A stretch of 64,000 nt of DNA from Sphingomonas changbaiensis NBRC 104936 (lineage in GTDB: Bacteria; Pseudomonadota; Alphaproteobacteria; Sphingomonadales; Sphingomonadaceae), in assembly GCF_000974765.1 (NCBI RefSeq), contig NZ_BBWU01000001.1, forward strand, positions 62,001 through 126,000. The letters run 5' to 3'. The notes under the pieces were generated by a model. The model made no database searches, was not told the origin of the DNA, and saw nothing but the letters and a program-made list of their open reading frames with translations. Made by a program: the position numbers and the translations under genes. Below, in pieces: positions 17,373 through 26,447 of the stretch; positions within the stretch are counted from its first letter, which is position 1, and the number at the start of each line of letters is the position of its first letter.

Positions 17373-18577
17373 CGCGTCTCGTTCAGCTGTCTCGCCTTCC
17401 ACTCCATCGCCCGCCGCACCCGGTTCTCGCCCGAGGGGTGGTCGAAGAAGATGAATTCCTCGACCGGGCCGGGCGAGATCTTGCGGTATTCGCTGAGCTT
17501 CATCGATACCGCCGCGAAGCCGTCCGGCTCGCGCGCGGCATTCAGGCCGAAGGCGTCGGCTTCCGCTTCGTCGGTGCGCACGATTGTGTTCAGCACCGGC
17601 GTCATCAGCAGGAACAGCACCGACGCAATCGCCATCAGCAACGGCAGCGATGCCGGATCGGCGACCTCCCTCACGCCCCAGCGCGAACCATAGCGCGCAA
17701 GCAGGCGCGGCGCGCTCCACCAGAGCAGCAGGAACAGGACCAGGAACACGGCCGTGAATGCGATCAGATTGCGCCAGACATGGCCGAGCACATAATGGCC
17801 CATCTCGTGCCCCATCACCGCCTTCACCTCGGCCGGCGAAGTGCGGTTCAGCAGGTTGTCATTGAGGCTGATGCGGATCGTCGGCCCCAGGCCCGAAACG
17901 TTCGCGGAAATGCGCTTGGTCTGCTTCGACGCGTCGAAGACGTAGACGTTGTCGGCGGGGATATGATTGGCATGGGCCATGCCCAGGATCTGGTCCCTGA
18001 GCGGTCCCGCCGCCATTGGCTTATAGGTGTTGAACAGCGGCGCGATGAACACCGGCGCGATCACCGCGCCGACCATGATGAAAGCCGAGACGATCAAGGT
18101 CGCCCATAGCCACCACCGCCGCGGACTGCGCCGGATCACCGCGAAGATCGCCATCAGCACCAGCGGAAAGACGATCAGCTGGATCAGCAATCCTTTCAGC
18201 TGATCGCCGCCCCATTGCGCGAGATTCTGGTTCGACAGCCCGTATTGATGCTCGCGAATGAAATCGGTGTAGATCGACCAGGGCAGCGTCAGCAACGCCG
18301 TGACCAGCACGAACGGGAGTGCGTAGAGCGCCGGCCGCAGCCAGCGCCGCTGCGTCACGCGCCCGGCCCAACCGCTCCACTTCGCCGACCAGCCGAAGCG
18401 CAACTCGGCCCAAGAGATCAGCACCGTCACGACGGCGCCCCAGAGCAGCAGCCAGTAACCGCCTTCGAAATAGGCGTCCGACTTGGCGCGCGCCGCGCCG
18501 TTCAGCGTGGCGAGATAGGCGCGGGTCGCCGCCTCCGGATCGAACGTCGCGGCGGCCGCGAGAGCAGTCAGGATCAT
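17369..18577 (-). CDS. M48 family metalloprotease (Ste24/CAAX protease-like)
   Basis: 402 residues from the ATG giving MILTALAAAATF. The zinc site is HEMGHYVLGH (HExxH), with the downstream glutamate in RTDEAEADAFGLN. Several transmembrane helices precede and follow the active site, and the N-terminal helices plus FEGGYWLLLWG match the Ste24-like (CAAX prenyl protease 1) architecture rather than short HtpX. It would act in the inner membrane on misfolded or prenyl-like substrates; the bacterial substrate is unknown. The stop overlaps the start of the epimerase gene. The much longer open frame to 19495 antisense to the desaturase is not part of this gene. Confidence 0.88.
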   Translation of the reverse strand: MILTALAAAATFDPEAATRAYLATLNGAARAKSDAYFEGGYWLLLWGAVVTVLISWAELRFGWSAKWSGWAGRVTQRRWLRPALYALPFVLVTALLTLPWSIYTDFIREHQYGLSNQNLAQWGGDQLKGLLIQLIVFPLVLMAIFAVIRRSPRRWWLWATLIVSAFIMVGAVIAPVFIAPLFNTYKPMAAGPLRDQILGMAHANHIPADNVYVFDASKQTKRISANVSGLGPTIRISLNDNLLNRTSPAEVKAVMGHEMGHYVLGHVWRNLIAFTAVFLVLFLLLWWSAPRLLARYGSRWGVREVADPASLPLLMAIASVLFLLMTPVLNTIVRTDEAEADAFGLNAAREPDGFAAVSMKLSEYRKISPGPVEEFIFFDHPSGENRVRRAMEWKARQLNETR

Positions 18578-18705
18578 GTTAATGCCCCCTGCCGGGGAAG
18601 CTGGCCCGGATTCAATCCGTTGTCGAGCAAAGATCATATCCGATGTTACCGAATCGGAGGGGTTTTGCGGGTTGCCGCAACGCTTCGTTAACCAGCAAGG
18701 GTTAG

Positions 18706-18721
18706 TCCCCCCGCCGGGGGA
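18706..18721 (+). promoter_or_regulatory. Hairpin sequestering the desaturase ribosome binding site
   Basis: TCCCCC (18706-18711) can pair fully with GGGGGA (18716-18721) across a 4-base loop (CGCC). The GGGGGA strand is the only SD-like sequence before the desaturase ATG at 18728, so the ribosome binding site is inside the stem. This would make translation depend on melting the hairpin. Directly visible; regulatory effect is inferred. Confidence 0.5.
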
Positions 18722-18727
18722 ACGGCG

Positions 18728-19585
18728 ATGCTGTTGAATGCAGTCGAAGGTGAAACGGCGCGCGCTTTGTCGCCCGCGATCGCCTGGCCGACCCTGCTGA
18801 TGCTGACGATATTGGCGCCGCTGCATGGGGCGATGCTGTGGCTGGGGCTGTCGGGGATGGTCTCGCCCTGGCTGCTGACCCTGCCGCTCGGCGTCTCCGC
18901 CTATCTTCACTACACGCCGGCGCACGAGGCGATTCATCGCAACATCGTGCGCTCGCGCCGCTTCGATCCGGTCAACCGGCTGATCGGCTGGTGGGCGGGG
19001 CTGCTGAGCGGCATGACCTGGCCGCTGCTGCTTCGCACCCATCTCGCCCATCATGCGCACACCAACAGCGAGCGCGATCCGGACGCGTTCGTGCATGGTT
19101 CGCTCGGGCGGTTGTTCGTGATGGCTGCGCTGTCCGTCTGGACCAATCTCGTGCCCGTGCCGCTCTGGAGGCTGGTCTATGGCCGGGACACGCCGAATCT
19201 CGGCTATCTCGACGCGTGGAAAGTAATGCGCGCGCGTGAATGGCGGACCCATCAGGCGGCGCACGGCCTGATGTGCATCGGCGTGTGGGCCGCGGTCGCG
19301 CTCGGCTATGGCGTGCAGGTTTTCGTGCTCTATGTCGTCCCGGCCACGATCGGACGCCTGCTGATGGGCATTTTCCTCAGCTGGCTGCCGCACCGGCCCT
19401 TCGTGGCCGGTGACCGTTATCGCTCGACAGCGCTCCGCCGCAGCCGCTGGCTGGCGGTCGCAAGCATCGGCCACAGCATGCACCTGGTCCACCATTTGTG
19501 GCCGCGGGTGCCCTTCTACCGCTATCGCACGCTCTACCGCGAGCTGGCGCCGGTGCTGTACGACCGGGGCGTGCGGGCGCGCTAA
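18728..19585 (+). CDS. Fatty acid desaturase / carotenoid hydroxylase-like di-iron membrane enzyme
   Basis: 285 residues. Three histidine clusters typical of membrane di-iron desaturases and hydroxylases are visible: HEAIHRN, HLAHHAHTN and HSMHLVHHLWP, plus hydrophobic segments that would span the inner membrane four times. It would insert a double bond or hydroxyl group using O2 and a reductant (lipid desaturation or beta-carotene hydroxylation are both possible; no carotenoid genes are adjacent). The start codon follows a hairpin that covers the SD (18706-18721). The 3' end overlaps the convergent PPOX gene by 4 bases. Confidence 0.85.
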   Translation: MLLNAVEGETARALSPAIAWPTLLMLTILAPLHGAMLWLGLSGMVSPWLLTLPLGVSAYLHYTPAHEAIHRNIVRSRRFDPVNRLIGWWAGLLSGMTWPLLLRTHLAHHAHTNSERDPDAFVHGSLGRLFVMAALSVWTNLVPVPLWRLVYGRDTPNLGYLDAWKVMRAREWRTHQAAHGLMCIGVWAAVALGYGVQVFVLYVVPATIGRLLMGIFLSWLPHRPFVAGDRYRSTALRRSRWLAVASIGHSMHLVHHLWPRVPFYRYRTLYRELAPVLYDRGVRAR

Positions 19586-20067
19586 AGCGCGACTTCGGCG
19601 ACCTTGTCTCTGTAATCCTTCTTCGGATCGGCGCCGAGCAGGGTCTTGATGCCCGCGAACATGCTGTTCTCGTTCAGCCAGATCTGCGCGAAGGTCGGAT
19701 CGAACCGGATCAGCTGGAGGTTCGGATCATCCTTGCCGCCCTCATACCAGGCCGCGGCGAAGGGGCTCCAGAGCTGGTCGAGGATGTCGCGATCGTTGTC
19801 CTCTTCCAGCCGCCCGTCCACGGTGGCGAATAGGTCGTGGCCTTTCGACGCGAACGTCATGATCCCGCGATCGCTGTGCTGACGCATCGCTTGGACCAGA
19901 TTGTTGTCCCTGGTCGTGAAGAACCAGAGATAGCTTTTTCCGTGCAGCATCTGAGCCGTCATCGGCTGGCTCCGGCCATGCTCGACGCCTTCGATCCCGA
20001 GCATGACGGTCATGTCGGACTTGATGCCCTTCCAGAACTTCTCGGTAATTTCGGCTTCGCTGGGCAT
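19582..20067 (-). CDS. Pyridoxamine 5'-phosphate oxidase-family protein (general stress type)
   Basis: 161 residues with the split-barrel flavin-binding pattern of general stress protein 26-type PPOX proteins: EKFWKGIKSDMTVMLGI, SYLWFFTTRDNNLVQAM, GHDLFATVDGRLEEDNDRD and DPTFAQIWLNENSMF. Members bind FMN or FAD, and some act in stress protection; true PNPOx activity is unlikely at this length. It is a single gene between the thiolase (same strand, 60 bases apart) and the convergent desaturase. Confidence 0.85.
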   Translation of the reverse strand: MPSEAEITEKFWKGIKSDMTVMLGIEGVEHGRSQPMTAQMLHGKSYLWFFTTRDNNLVQAMRQHSDRGIMTFASKGHDLFATVDGRLEEDNDRDILDQLWSPFAAAWYEGGKDDPNLQLIRFDPTFAQIWLNENSMFAGIKTLLGADPKKDYRDKVAEVAL

Positions 20068-20127
20068 GGGCTGCTTCCTCGAACGGTCCGGACTCGAACC
20101 GACGAGGGAGCAGCCCTGTTCCCGTTT

Positions 20128-21306
20128 TCAGAGTACCTCGAACAGCCCGGCCGCACCCATGCCGCCGCCAACGCACATCGTCACGACGACATATTTCGCG
20201 CCGCGCCGCTTGCCCTCGATCAGCGCATGGCCGGTCATGCGGGCGCCCGACATACCATAGGGATGGCCGATCGAGATCGCGCCGCCGTCGACGTTCAGCA
20301 GCTCGTTGGGAATGCCGAGCTTGTCGCGGCAGTAGAGGACCTGGACGGCAAAGGCCTCGTTCAGCTCCCACAGGCCGATATCGTCCATCTTCAGGCCGAA
20401 CCGGTCGAGCAGCTTCGGGATCGCGAACACGGGGCCGATGCCCATTTCGTCGGGCTCGGTGCCGGCGACGGCCATGCCGACATAGCGGCCGAGCGGATTG
20501 AGCCCGCGCTTTTCCGCGAGCTTCGCTTCCATCAATACCGAGGCCGAGGAGCCGTCCGACAGCTGGGAGGCGTTGCCGGCCGTGATGTTGAGGTCCGGCC
20601 CCAGCACCGGCTGCAGCGACTTCAGGCCTTCGAGCGTCGTTTCCGGGCGGTTGCCCTCGTCTTTCGCCAGCGTCACTTCCTTGTAGGAGACTTCCTTGGT
20701 CTCCTTGTTGACCACGGCCATCGTGGCCGTGACGGGCACGATCTCGTCGTCGAACCGGCCGGCGGCCTGGGCGGCGGCGGTGCGCTGCTGCGATTGAAGC
20801 GCATATTCGTCCTGCGCGTCGCGGCTGATGCCATAGCGCTTGGCGACGACCTCGGCCGTCTGCAGCATCGGCATGTGAATGTCCTTGTGCATCGCGACCA
20901 GTTCGGGATCGGGCGCGACGCGCATCTGCGGCGTCTGGACCAGGCTGATGCTCTCGACCCCGCCGCCGATCGCCACGTCCATCCGGTCGACGGTGATTTC
21001 CTTGGCGGCGGTCGCGATCGCCATCAGGCCGGACGCGCACTGGCGGTCCACCGACATGCCGGAGACGGTGACGGGAAGCCCGGCGCGAAGCAGTGCCTGG
21101 CGAGCGATGTTGCCGGCCTGGTGCCCCTGCTGCAGCGCCGCGCCGAACACCACGTCCTGCACTTCGGCGGGATCGATGCCGGCGCGCTCGACCGCGGCAC
21201 GGATCGAATGGGCGGCCAGGCTCTGGCTCGGCAGGTTGTTGAACGCCCCGCGATAGGCGCGGCCGATCGGCGTGCGGGCAGTGGAAACAATGACAGCGTC
21301 GCGCAT
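20128..21306 (-). CDS. Acetyl-CoA acetyltransferase (thiolase)
   Basis: 392 residues from the ATG giving [20 protein letters not shown]. Thiolase catalytic residues are visible: acyl-accepting Cys in [11 protein letters not shown], His in [17 protein letters not shown] and the second Cys in [15 protein letters not shown]. It either condenses two acetyl-CoA or cleaves 3-ketoacyl-CoA in beta-oxidation. The MaoC hydratase gene lies 13 bases upstream in the same direction, so the two probably work in one acyl-CoA pathway. Specificity (biosynthetic or degradative) cannot be settled from sequence alone. Confidence 0.93.
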   Translation of the reverse strand: MRDAVIVSTARTPIGRAYRGAFNNLPSQSLAAHSIRAAVERAGIDPAEVQDVVFGAALQQGHQAGNIARQALLRAGLPVTVSGMSVDRQCASGLMAIATAAKEITVDRMDVAIGGGVESISLVQTPQMRVAPDPELVAMHKDIHMPMLQTAEVVAKRYGISRDAQDEYALQSQQRTAAAQAAGRFDDEIVPVTATMAVVNKETKEVSYKEVTLAKDEGNRPETTLEGLKSLQPVLGPDLNITAGNASQLSDGSSASVLMEAKLAEKRGLNPLGRYVGMAVAGTEPDEMGIGPVFAIPKLLDRFGLKMDDIGLWELNEAFAVQVLYCRDKLGIPNELLNVDGGAISIGHPYGMSGARMTGHALIEGKRRGAKYVVVTMCVGGGMGAAGLFEVL

Positions 21307-21319
21307 GGATTTCACTCCG

Positions 21320-21778
21320 TTAAATGAAGAATTGGCCGATCCACTCACAGATCAGGGCAGGCTTGTCCTCGCCCTCGATCTCGACGGTGACTTCGCTGGT
21401 CTGCTGGCACTGGCCCGGGCGCTTTTCCTCGAACTCCAGCAGCTTGAAATGGCCGCGCACGCGCTTGCCGGCGCGGACGGGGGCAAGGAAGCGCAGGCGG
21501 TTGCTGCCGTAATTCACGCCCATCTTGATGCCGCCGACCCGCGGCATGTCGGTCTTTTGATTGAGCAACGGCAGCAGCGAGAGCGTCAGGAAGCCGTGCG
21601 CGATGGTGCCGCCGAAGGGCGTCAGCTTCGCCTTTTCCTGGTCGACATGGATGAACTGGTGATCGCCGGTCGCGTCCGCGAATTTGTCGATCATCGCCTG
21701 GTCGACCGTCACCCAATCGGACGTGCCGAGCTGCTGGCCGACAAGGCCGCGATATTCGTCGATGGTGACTGTCGCCAT
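21320..21778 (-). CDS. MaoC-like (R)-enoyl-CoA hydratase
   Basis: 152 residues. The hydratase-2 motif reads [19 protein letters not shown] followed by [17 protein letters not shown], with the catalytic Asp and His in ATGDHQFIH. This is a hot-dog fold protein that hydrates enoyl-CoA to (R)-3-hydroxyacyl-CoA. It forms a minus-strand operon with the thiolase, first gene of the pair. Length and motif match NodN/MaoC single-domain members. Confidence 0.9.
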   Translation of the reverse strand: MATVTIDEYRGLVGQQLGTSDWVTVDQAMIDKFADATGDHQFIHVDQEKAKLTPFGGTIAHGFLTLSLLPLLNQKTDMPRVGGIKMGVNYGSNRLRFLAPVRAGKRVRGHFKLLEFEEKRPGQCQQTSEVTVEIEGEDKPALICEWIGQFFI

Positions 21779-21862
21779 GCTCTTCCTTCACCCCGCAATC
21801 TAGCGCATAGGCGCCGCTCATTCCCTGAAATCAAGCGCCCGGCAAGGGCGGTATCGAGAGCC

Positions 21863-24800
21863 ATGGATTCCGCAACGTCATCCTTTGATGCTGAACTCAA
21901 GCGGCTGCATCGCGCGCCGGAACCCGAAGTCCTGAAGCCGCTGCTCGCACGTGCGCGACTCACGCCGGCCGAGCGCGAAGGCGCGGTGCAGGTCGCGCTC
22001 GGCCTGCTCGCCGACCTGCGCGCGGCGCAGTCGAGCGGCTGGGTCAACCAGTTCCTGCAGCAATACCGGCTGAACTCGTCCGAAGGCGTCGCGCTGCTGT
22101 CGCTTGCCGAGGCGTTCCTGCGCGTGCCCGATCCGGAAACGGCGGACCAGCTGATCGCCGACAAATTCGGCGACGCCGACTGGAGCGCGCACAAGGGCAA
22201 GAGTTCGTCGAAGCTGGTCAATACCGCGACTTGGGGCCTGATCGTCGGCAAGGCGCTGGTCAGCGATAGCGGGCAGGGCGGCGTGCTGCGCCGGCTGATC
22301 GCGCGCGCGGGCGAACCGTTCGTGCGCCAGGCGGTCGGCGCGGCGATGAAGATGATGGGCGAAGTCTTCGTGATGGGCCGCACCATCGACGAAGCAATGC
22401 GCCGGATGAAGAAGCCGGAGAACAGGGGTTTCACCGCCAGCTTCGACATGCTGGGCGAGGCGGCGCGGACCTTCCCCGACGGGCAACGCTATTTCGATGC
22501 CTATGCGAACGCGATCGATGCAGTCGGCACTGATCCGGCGGCCGGGCATTCGATCTCCGTCAAACTCTCTGCGCTGCACCCGCGTTATGAGGTGCCGCAA
22601 TGGGATCGCTGCGTGCCGGCGCTGACCGAAATGCTGGAGGCTCTGTGCATCCGGGCGGCGCAGAAGGGCATCGCGCTGACCGTCGATGCCGAGGAATCGG
22701 AACGGCTGGAGATGAGCCTCGACATCATCTCGACCGTCGCGCGATTGCCCGCGCTGAACGGCTGGGACGGCTATGGCATGGCGGTGCAGGCGTACGGCAA
22801 GCGCTGCCGCGCCGTGATCGGCTGGGCCGACGCGCTGGGGCAGGAGACCGGGCGGCGGATGAACGTCCGCCTGGTCAAGGGCGCCTATTGGGACAGCGAG
22901 ATCAAGCGCACGCAGGAAGCGGGACTTTCGGACTATCCGCTGTTCACGCGCAAGGCGGCGACCGACGTGTCCTATCTCGCGTGCGCGAAGGACATGCTGG
23001 CGGCCAAGGGCATCGCGCCGGCCTTTGCCAGCCACAATGCGCTGACCGTCGCGACGATCGTCGAATGGGCGGGCAAAAGCCGCGACTTCGAATTCCAGCG
23101 GCTGCACGGCATGGGCGAGGGGCTGTATGAGCGGCTGGTTCGCGAGGAAGGCTATCACTGCCGCATTTACGCGCCGGTCGGCGGACATCGCGACCTGCTC
23201 GCCTATCTGGTCCGGCGCTTGCTGGAGAATGGCGCCAATTCGAGCTTCGTGCATCAGCTGGCCGACGAGCGGCTGACCGACGAGGAATTGCTCGCCGATC
23301 CGGTCGAGAAGATCGCGAAGGTCGGCGGAGAACGGCACCCGAGCATCCCGCTGCCCAAGGACCTGTTCGCGCCGGAACGGCGGAACAGCGAGGGCGTGGA
23401 CCTGCAGGACAAGGACACCCTGGCCGGGGTGGCGAGTGCGATTGCATCTTCTCCCCTCCCGCTTGCGGGAGGGGCCGGGGGAGGGCAGGTGCCTAACCCC
23501 AGCGCAAATGGGAAGGCTGTTCCCTCCCCTAACCCCTCCCGCAAGCGGGAGGGGGAGATGGTGGCCCGCGCCCAGGCCGCCTACCCCGCCTGGACCGCGC
23601 GCCCTGTGCACGAGCGCGCCGCCTGTCTCGAACGCTTGGCCGACCTGCTGGAGCAGCATCGCACCGAGCTGATGGCGGTCTGCGTGCACGAGGCGCGCAA
23701 GACGATCCCCGATGCGCTTGCCGAGGTGCGCGAGGCAGTCGATTTCTGCCGTTACTACGCCGAGCAGGCGCGCGGCTATCTCGTGCCGATCGAGCTGCCC
23801 GGGCCGACCGGCGAGCGCAACGTGCTGCGGCATGAAGGCCGCGGCGTGTGGGCGACGATCGCGCCGTGGAACTTCCCGCTGGCGATCTTCCTGGGCCAGA
23901 CCGTCGCGGCACTGGTGGCCGGCAACGCCGTGATCGCCAAGCCCGCGCCGCAGACTCCGCGCATCGCCGCGCGCGCGGTCGAACTGGCGCACCAGGCCGG
24001 CATTCCGGAGGACGTGCTGATCCTGGCGCCCGGCGGCCCGGACGTGGGCGCGGCGCTGGTCGCCGATCCGCGCGTGGCCGGTGTCGCCTTCACCGGATCG
24101 ACCGCGACCGCGCGCAAGATCGCGCGGGAGCTGCTGGCGAACGAGAACCGGCCGCTGGTGCCGCTGATCGCGGAGACCGGCGGCGTCAACGCGATGATCG
24201 TCGATTCGACCGCGCTCGCCGAACAGGTCGTGCAGGACGTGGTCACCTCCAGCTTCCGCTCGGCCGGCCAGCGCTGCTCGGCGCTCCGGCTGCTGCTGCT
24301 GCAGGAGGAGATCGCCGAGTCGACGCTGGAGATGCTGTCGGGCGCGATGGACACGCTGATCATCGGCGATCCCGCGGATCCGGCGACCGACGTCGGTCCC
24401 GTGATCGACCGCCAAGCCTATGACAATCTGATGGGCCGGCGCGAGGCGATGCGGAACAGCTGGATCAAGACCATCGATGTGCCGGCGGAAGGCAATTTCG
24501 TGCCGCCGACCACGATCCGGCTGCGGAGCATGGACGATCTCGACCGCGAATGGTTCGGGCCGCTGCTGCACGTCGCGACCTGGCGCGCCGGCGATCTGGA
24601 GCGCACGATTAGCCACGTGAACGGCAAGGGCTTCGGCCTGACGATGGGCCTGCACAGCCGCATCGCGCGCTCGGCGGAGACCGTGGAGGCGCTGGCGCGG
24701 GTCGGCAACCTCTACGTTAACCGATCGATGATCGGCGCGATCGTGGGCAGCCAGCCGTTCGGCGGCGAAGGCTTCAGCGGCACCGGGCCGAAGGCCGGCG

Positions 24801-24907
24801 GCCCGCACTATCTGCCCCGCTTTTGCGCCGAGCGGGTGACGAGCACGGACACGACCAGCTCCGGCGGCAACGCAACGCTGCTAAGCCTGGACGATATCGG
24901 CTTCTAA
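21863..24907 (+). CDS. putA: Bifunctional proline dehydrogenase / P5C dehydrogenase PutA
   Basis: 1014 residues from the ATG giving MDSATSSFDAELKRLHRAPE. There is no ribbon-helix-helix region, so unlike E. coli PutA it is not a DNA-binding self-repressor. The proline dehydrogenase barrel covers about residues 100-480 (SIKLSALHPRYE-like segment, RMNVRLVKGAYWDSEIK, FASHNALTVA). The aldehyde dehydrogenase domain covers about 570-1000 (IAPWNFPLAIFLGQ, ETGGVNAMIVD with the general base, GQRCSALRLL with the catalytic Cys). It oxidises proline to glutamate, feeding electrons to FAD/quinone and NAD. Residues about 530-565, joining the two domains, are encoded by an in-frame palindromic repeat. Confidence 0.94.
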   Translation: MDSATSSFDAELKRLHRAPEPEVLKPLLARARLTPAEREGAVQVALGLLADLRAAQSSGWVNQFLQQYRLNSSEGVALLSLAEAFLRVPDPETADQLIADKFGDADWSAHKGKSSSKLVNTATWGLIVGKALVSDSGQGGVLRRLIARAGEPFVRQAVGAAMKMMGEVFVMGRTIDEAMRRMKKPENRGFTASFDMLGEAARTFPDGQRYFDAYANAIDAVGTDPAAGHSISVKLSALHPRYEVPQWDRCVPALTEMLEALCIRAAQKGIALTVDAEESERLEMSLDIISTVARLPALNGWDGYGMAVQAYGKRCRAVIGWADALGQETGRRMNVRLVKGAYWDSEIKRTQEAGLSDYPLFTRKAATDVSYLACAKDMLAAKGIAPAFASHNALTVATIVEWAGKSRDFEFQRLHGMGEGLYERLVREEGYHCRIYAPVGGHRDLLAYLVRRLLENGANSSFVHQLADERLTDEELLADPVEKIAKVGGERHPSIPLPKDLFAPERRNSEGVDLQDKDTLAGVASAIASSPLPLAGGAGGGQVPNPSANGKAVPSPNPSRKREGEMVARAQAAYPAWTARPVHERAACLERLADLLEQHRTELMAVCVHEARKTIPDALAEVREAVDFCRYYAEQARGYLVPIELPGPTGERNVLRHEGRGVWATIAPWNFPLAIFLGQTVAALVAGNAVIAKPAPQTPRIAARAVELAHQAGIPEDVLILAPGGPDVGAALVADPRVAGVAFTGSTATARKIARELLANENRPLVPLIAETGGVNAMIVDSTALAEQVVQDVVTSSFRSAGQRCSALRLLLLQEEIAESTLEMLSGAMDTLIIGDPADPATDVGPVIDRQAYDNLMGRREAMRNSWIKTIDVPAEGNFVPPTTIRLRSMDDLDREWFGPLLHVATWRAGDLERTISHVNGKGFGLTMGLHSRIARSAETVEALARVGNLYVNRSMIGAIVGSQPFGGEGFSGTGPKAGGPHYLPRFCAERVTSTDTTSSGGNATLLSLDDIGF
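23451..23557. repeat. In-frame palindromic repeat in the putA inter-domain linker
   Basis: The left arm CTCCCCTCCCGCTTGCGGGA and the right arm CTCCCGCAAGCGGGAGGGGG are inverted copies around a spacer of about 50 bases. The same arms flank the repeat at 28783-28880. The element is translated as a Pro/Ser/Gly-rich linker between the PRODH and P5CDH domains. Confidence 0.85.
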
Positions 24908-24908
24908 A

Positions 24909-25058
24909 CACCCTCTCCCTGCAGGGGAGAGGGCGACTCGGCCCTGCGGGGCCGAGCGGGGAGAGGGTATTGGGCGCCGAGCCAACCACCCTCTCCTAGC
25001 TGCGCTAGGCAGCAAGCTGCCAAGCTCCGCTGTTCCTCTCCCCTCCAGGGAGAGGAAA
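24909..25058. repeat. Palindromic repeat cluster between putA and the extensin-like gene
   Basis: The segment starts with ACCCTCTCCCTGCAGGGGAG and a GC hairpin (CTCGGCCCTGCGGGGCCGAG), and ends with an inverted copy, CTCTCCCCTCCAGGGAGAGG. It fills the gap between two convergent genes and could terminate both transcripts. Same family as 6113-6251 and 35582-35702. Confidence 0.82.
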
Positions 25059-25060
25059 GT

Positions 25061-25792
25061 TCACCGACACGCCCGCCACCCAAACTCCCCCCGCATCGCC
25101 TGATCCAAATGCAAATGGTCGTGGTGCGCAGCATTATAGTCGGGGCTCAGCACCGTCGCGAACAGCTTGCAGGCGCCGTCGCGAACCGCCCGCAGGAATT
25201 GCTGCTGCTTGAGCGTGCCGCCGTTCCAGTCCCGCGCGACCGTGATCCGGCGACCGTCGCTCAGGCGGAAGCCGGCGACGTCGATCGCGTTGGCCCGCGC
25301 ATGCTCGCTCCAGTCGCCGGTCGAGCGGCCGTACATGCGGCGGCACGAATAGCTGCCGAAATGGTCGATGCCGGTGACGCGCGCGCCGAGGAGATGCTCG
25401 GCGGCGGGCTGGACGATCTGCTGTTCCCAGACCGCAAGTCCGGCCGCGACCGGGCAGGAGACATCGACCCGCTCCGGCCGAAAGCCGGCTGTGAGCGCGC
25501 CGCCTTTGGTCAGCCGTACCGCATCGTCATAGGCGCACTGGCCGGTGCCCGCAGCCGGCAGCGCGCGGTAGCGGACGCCGGCGCGGAACAGCAGAGTTTC
25601 GCATTTCGGCGTGTCGTCCCCCAGCGCGGCGATCTTGCGGCCGGTGAACAGGCCGATCGGCCGGGTGAGGTCGAGCTCGGTGAAGGGCGAGTCGGCAGGG
25701 TGGTCGTGGGTCCAGACCAGGTACCAGCAGATCAGCGCAATCAGGACGATTGCGATGATCAGCGCGCGGGCGAGGCGGCGCGCTGTGCGCAT
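25061..25792 (-). CDS. Extensin-like C-terminal domain protein (putative zinc peptidase fold)
   Basis: 243 residues. One N-terminal transmembrane helix (ALIIAIVLIALICWYLVW) anchors a periplasmic domain with paired cysteines. The extensin_C pattern is visible: QQIVQPAAEHLLGARVTGI, GSYSCRRMYGR, SEHARANAIDVAGF and HHDHLHLDQ. The His/Asp/HxH arrangement resembles LAS-type D-Ala-D-Ala metallopeptidases, so a role in peptidoglycan turnover is plausible but unproven. It is followed after one base by the convergent repeat on the 3' side and preceded by NUDIX and LysR genes in the same direction. Confidence 0.82.
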   Translation of the reverse strand: MRTARRLARALIIAIVLIALICWYLVWTHDHPADSPFTELDLTRPIGLFTGRKIAALGDDTPKCETLLFRAGVRYRALPAAGTGQCAYDDAVRLTKGGALTAGFRPERVDVSCPVAAGLAVWEQQIVQPAAEHLLGARVTGIDHFGSYSCRRMYGRSTGDWSEHARANAIDVAGFRLSDGRRITVARDWNGGTLKQQQFLRAVRDGACKLFATVLSPDYNAAHHDHLHLDQAMRGEFGWRACR

Positions 25793-25793
25793 C

Positions 25794-26447
25794 TCAGCCC
25801 CGCATCACGCTCGTCCATCTCTCCGCCGTCACCGGGTAGCCAAGCCCGTCCGGAATGCAGAGCCACGCGCCGTCCTCGCGCTCTTCATGAAAGGGCGTGA
25901 TCGGCACGATCGGGTGCGCGAGGGCATGGCTCACCGCCGCGTCGAAGCTGTCGAATTGGGCGAGGCGTTCGAGGTTGCGGCGGGTCGGGAAGATGATGTC
26001 CGCCTCGCCGCGGTCGCACATGGCGAGCACGTCGGCGGCGCTGGCCCAGAAGGCGCGGACGGTTTCGCCGCCATCGGCTTTTGGTTCGGGCGCGTCGGCC
26101 GAGACCCGCGCGATGTAGAAGCGCGTATCGAAATTGCGCGCCTGTCGGTGCTTGGGCAGCCAGCGAGCGAACGGAACCAGGTCGTGAATGCCAAGGCCGA
26201 AGCCGAAGCCGACTTCCTCGACCGTTTCGCGGATCGCGGCGATCCGCGCGGCAGCGTCGTCCTCCGAAAGCTCGGGATGCTGCACGGCATGGACGCGATC
26301 CGCAGGGTCGATCCGGCCGCCGGGGAAGACCAGGGCGCCGCCAGCGAACACCATTCCGGCCGCGCGCTGCGTGATCAGCAGCTCAGGCGGCTCACCGGCG
26401 CGATCGCGGAAAAGGACGAGCGTGGCGGCGGGAATCGCTTCGATCAT
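25794..26447 (-). CDS. NUDIX hydrolase
   Basis: 217 residues. The N-terminus AATLVLFRDRAGEPPELLITQR leads into a NUDIX box that begins at GGALVFPGGRIDPADR and, after an insertion, ends AAIRETVEEVGFGFG (RExxEExG). The Nudix Glu ligands for Mg2+ are therefore present. It probably hydrolyses a nucleoside-diphosphate-linked substrate or CoA derivative; specificity is unknown. The ATG overlaps the LysR stop (ATGA), so it is the second gene of a LysR-NUDIX-extensin-like operon. Confidence 0.87.
   Translation of the reverse strand: MIEAIPAATLVLFRDRAGEPPELLITQRAAGMVFAGGALVFPGGRIDPADRVHAVQHPELSEDDAAARIAAIRETVEEVGFGFGLGIHDLVPFARWLPKHRQARNFDTRFYIARVSADAPEPKADGGETVRAFWASAADVLAMCDRGEADIIFPTRRNLERLAQFDSFDAAVSHALAHPIVPITPFHEEREDGAWLCIPDGLGYPVTAERWTSVMRG

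Noticed and set aside
18578-19495. N-terminal extension of the M48 protease over the desaturase gene
   Set aside because: The extension is His/Arg/Gln-rich and antisense to three intact histidine boxes; M48 proteins start at the ATG used (18577).
21878-24808. A 976-codon open frame antisense to putA
   Set aside because: High-GC codon bias leaves the complementary frame open; its translation is Arg/Ala/Asp-rich with no family-like block, while the plus strand encodes a full PutA.
24909-25058. Possible CRISPR array or phage attachment site in the repeat cluster
   Set aside because: Units are inverted palindromes of a family seen across the window, not direct repeats with unique spacers, and no cas or integrase gene is present.
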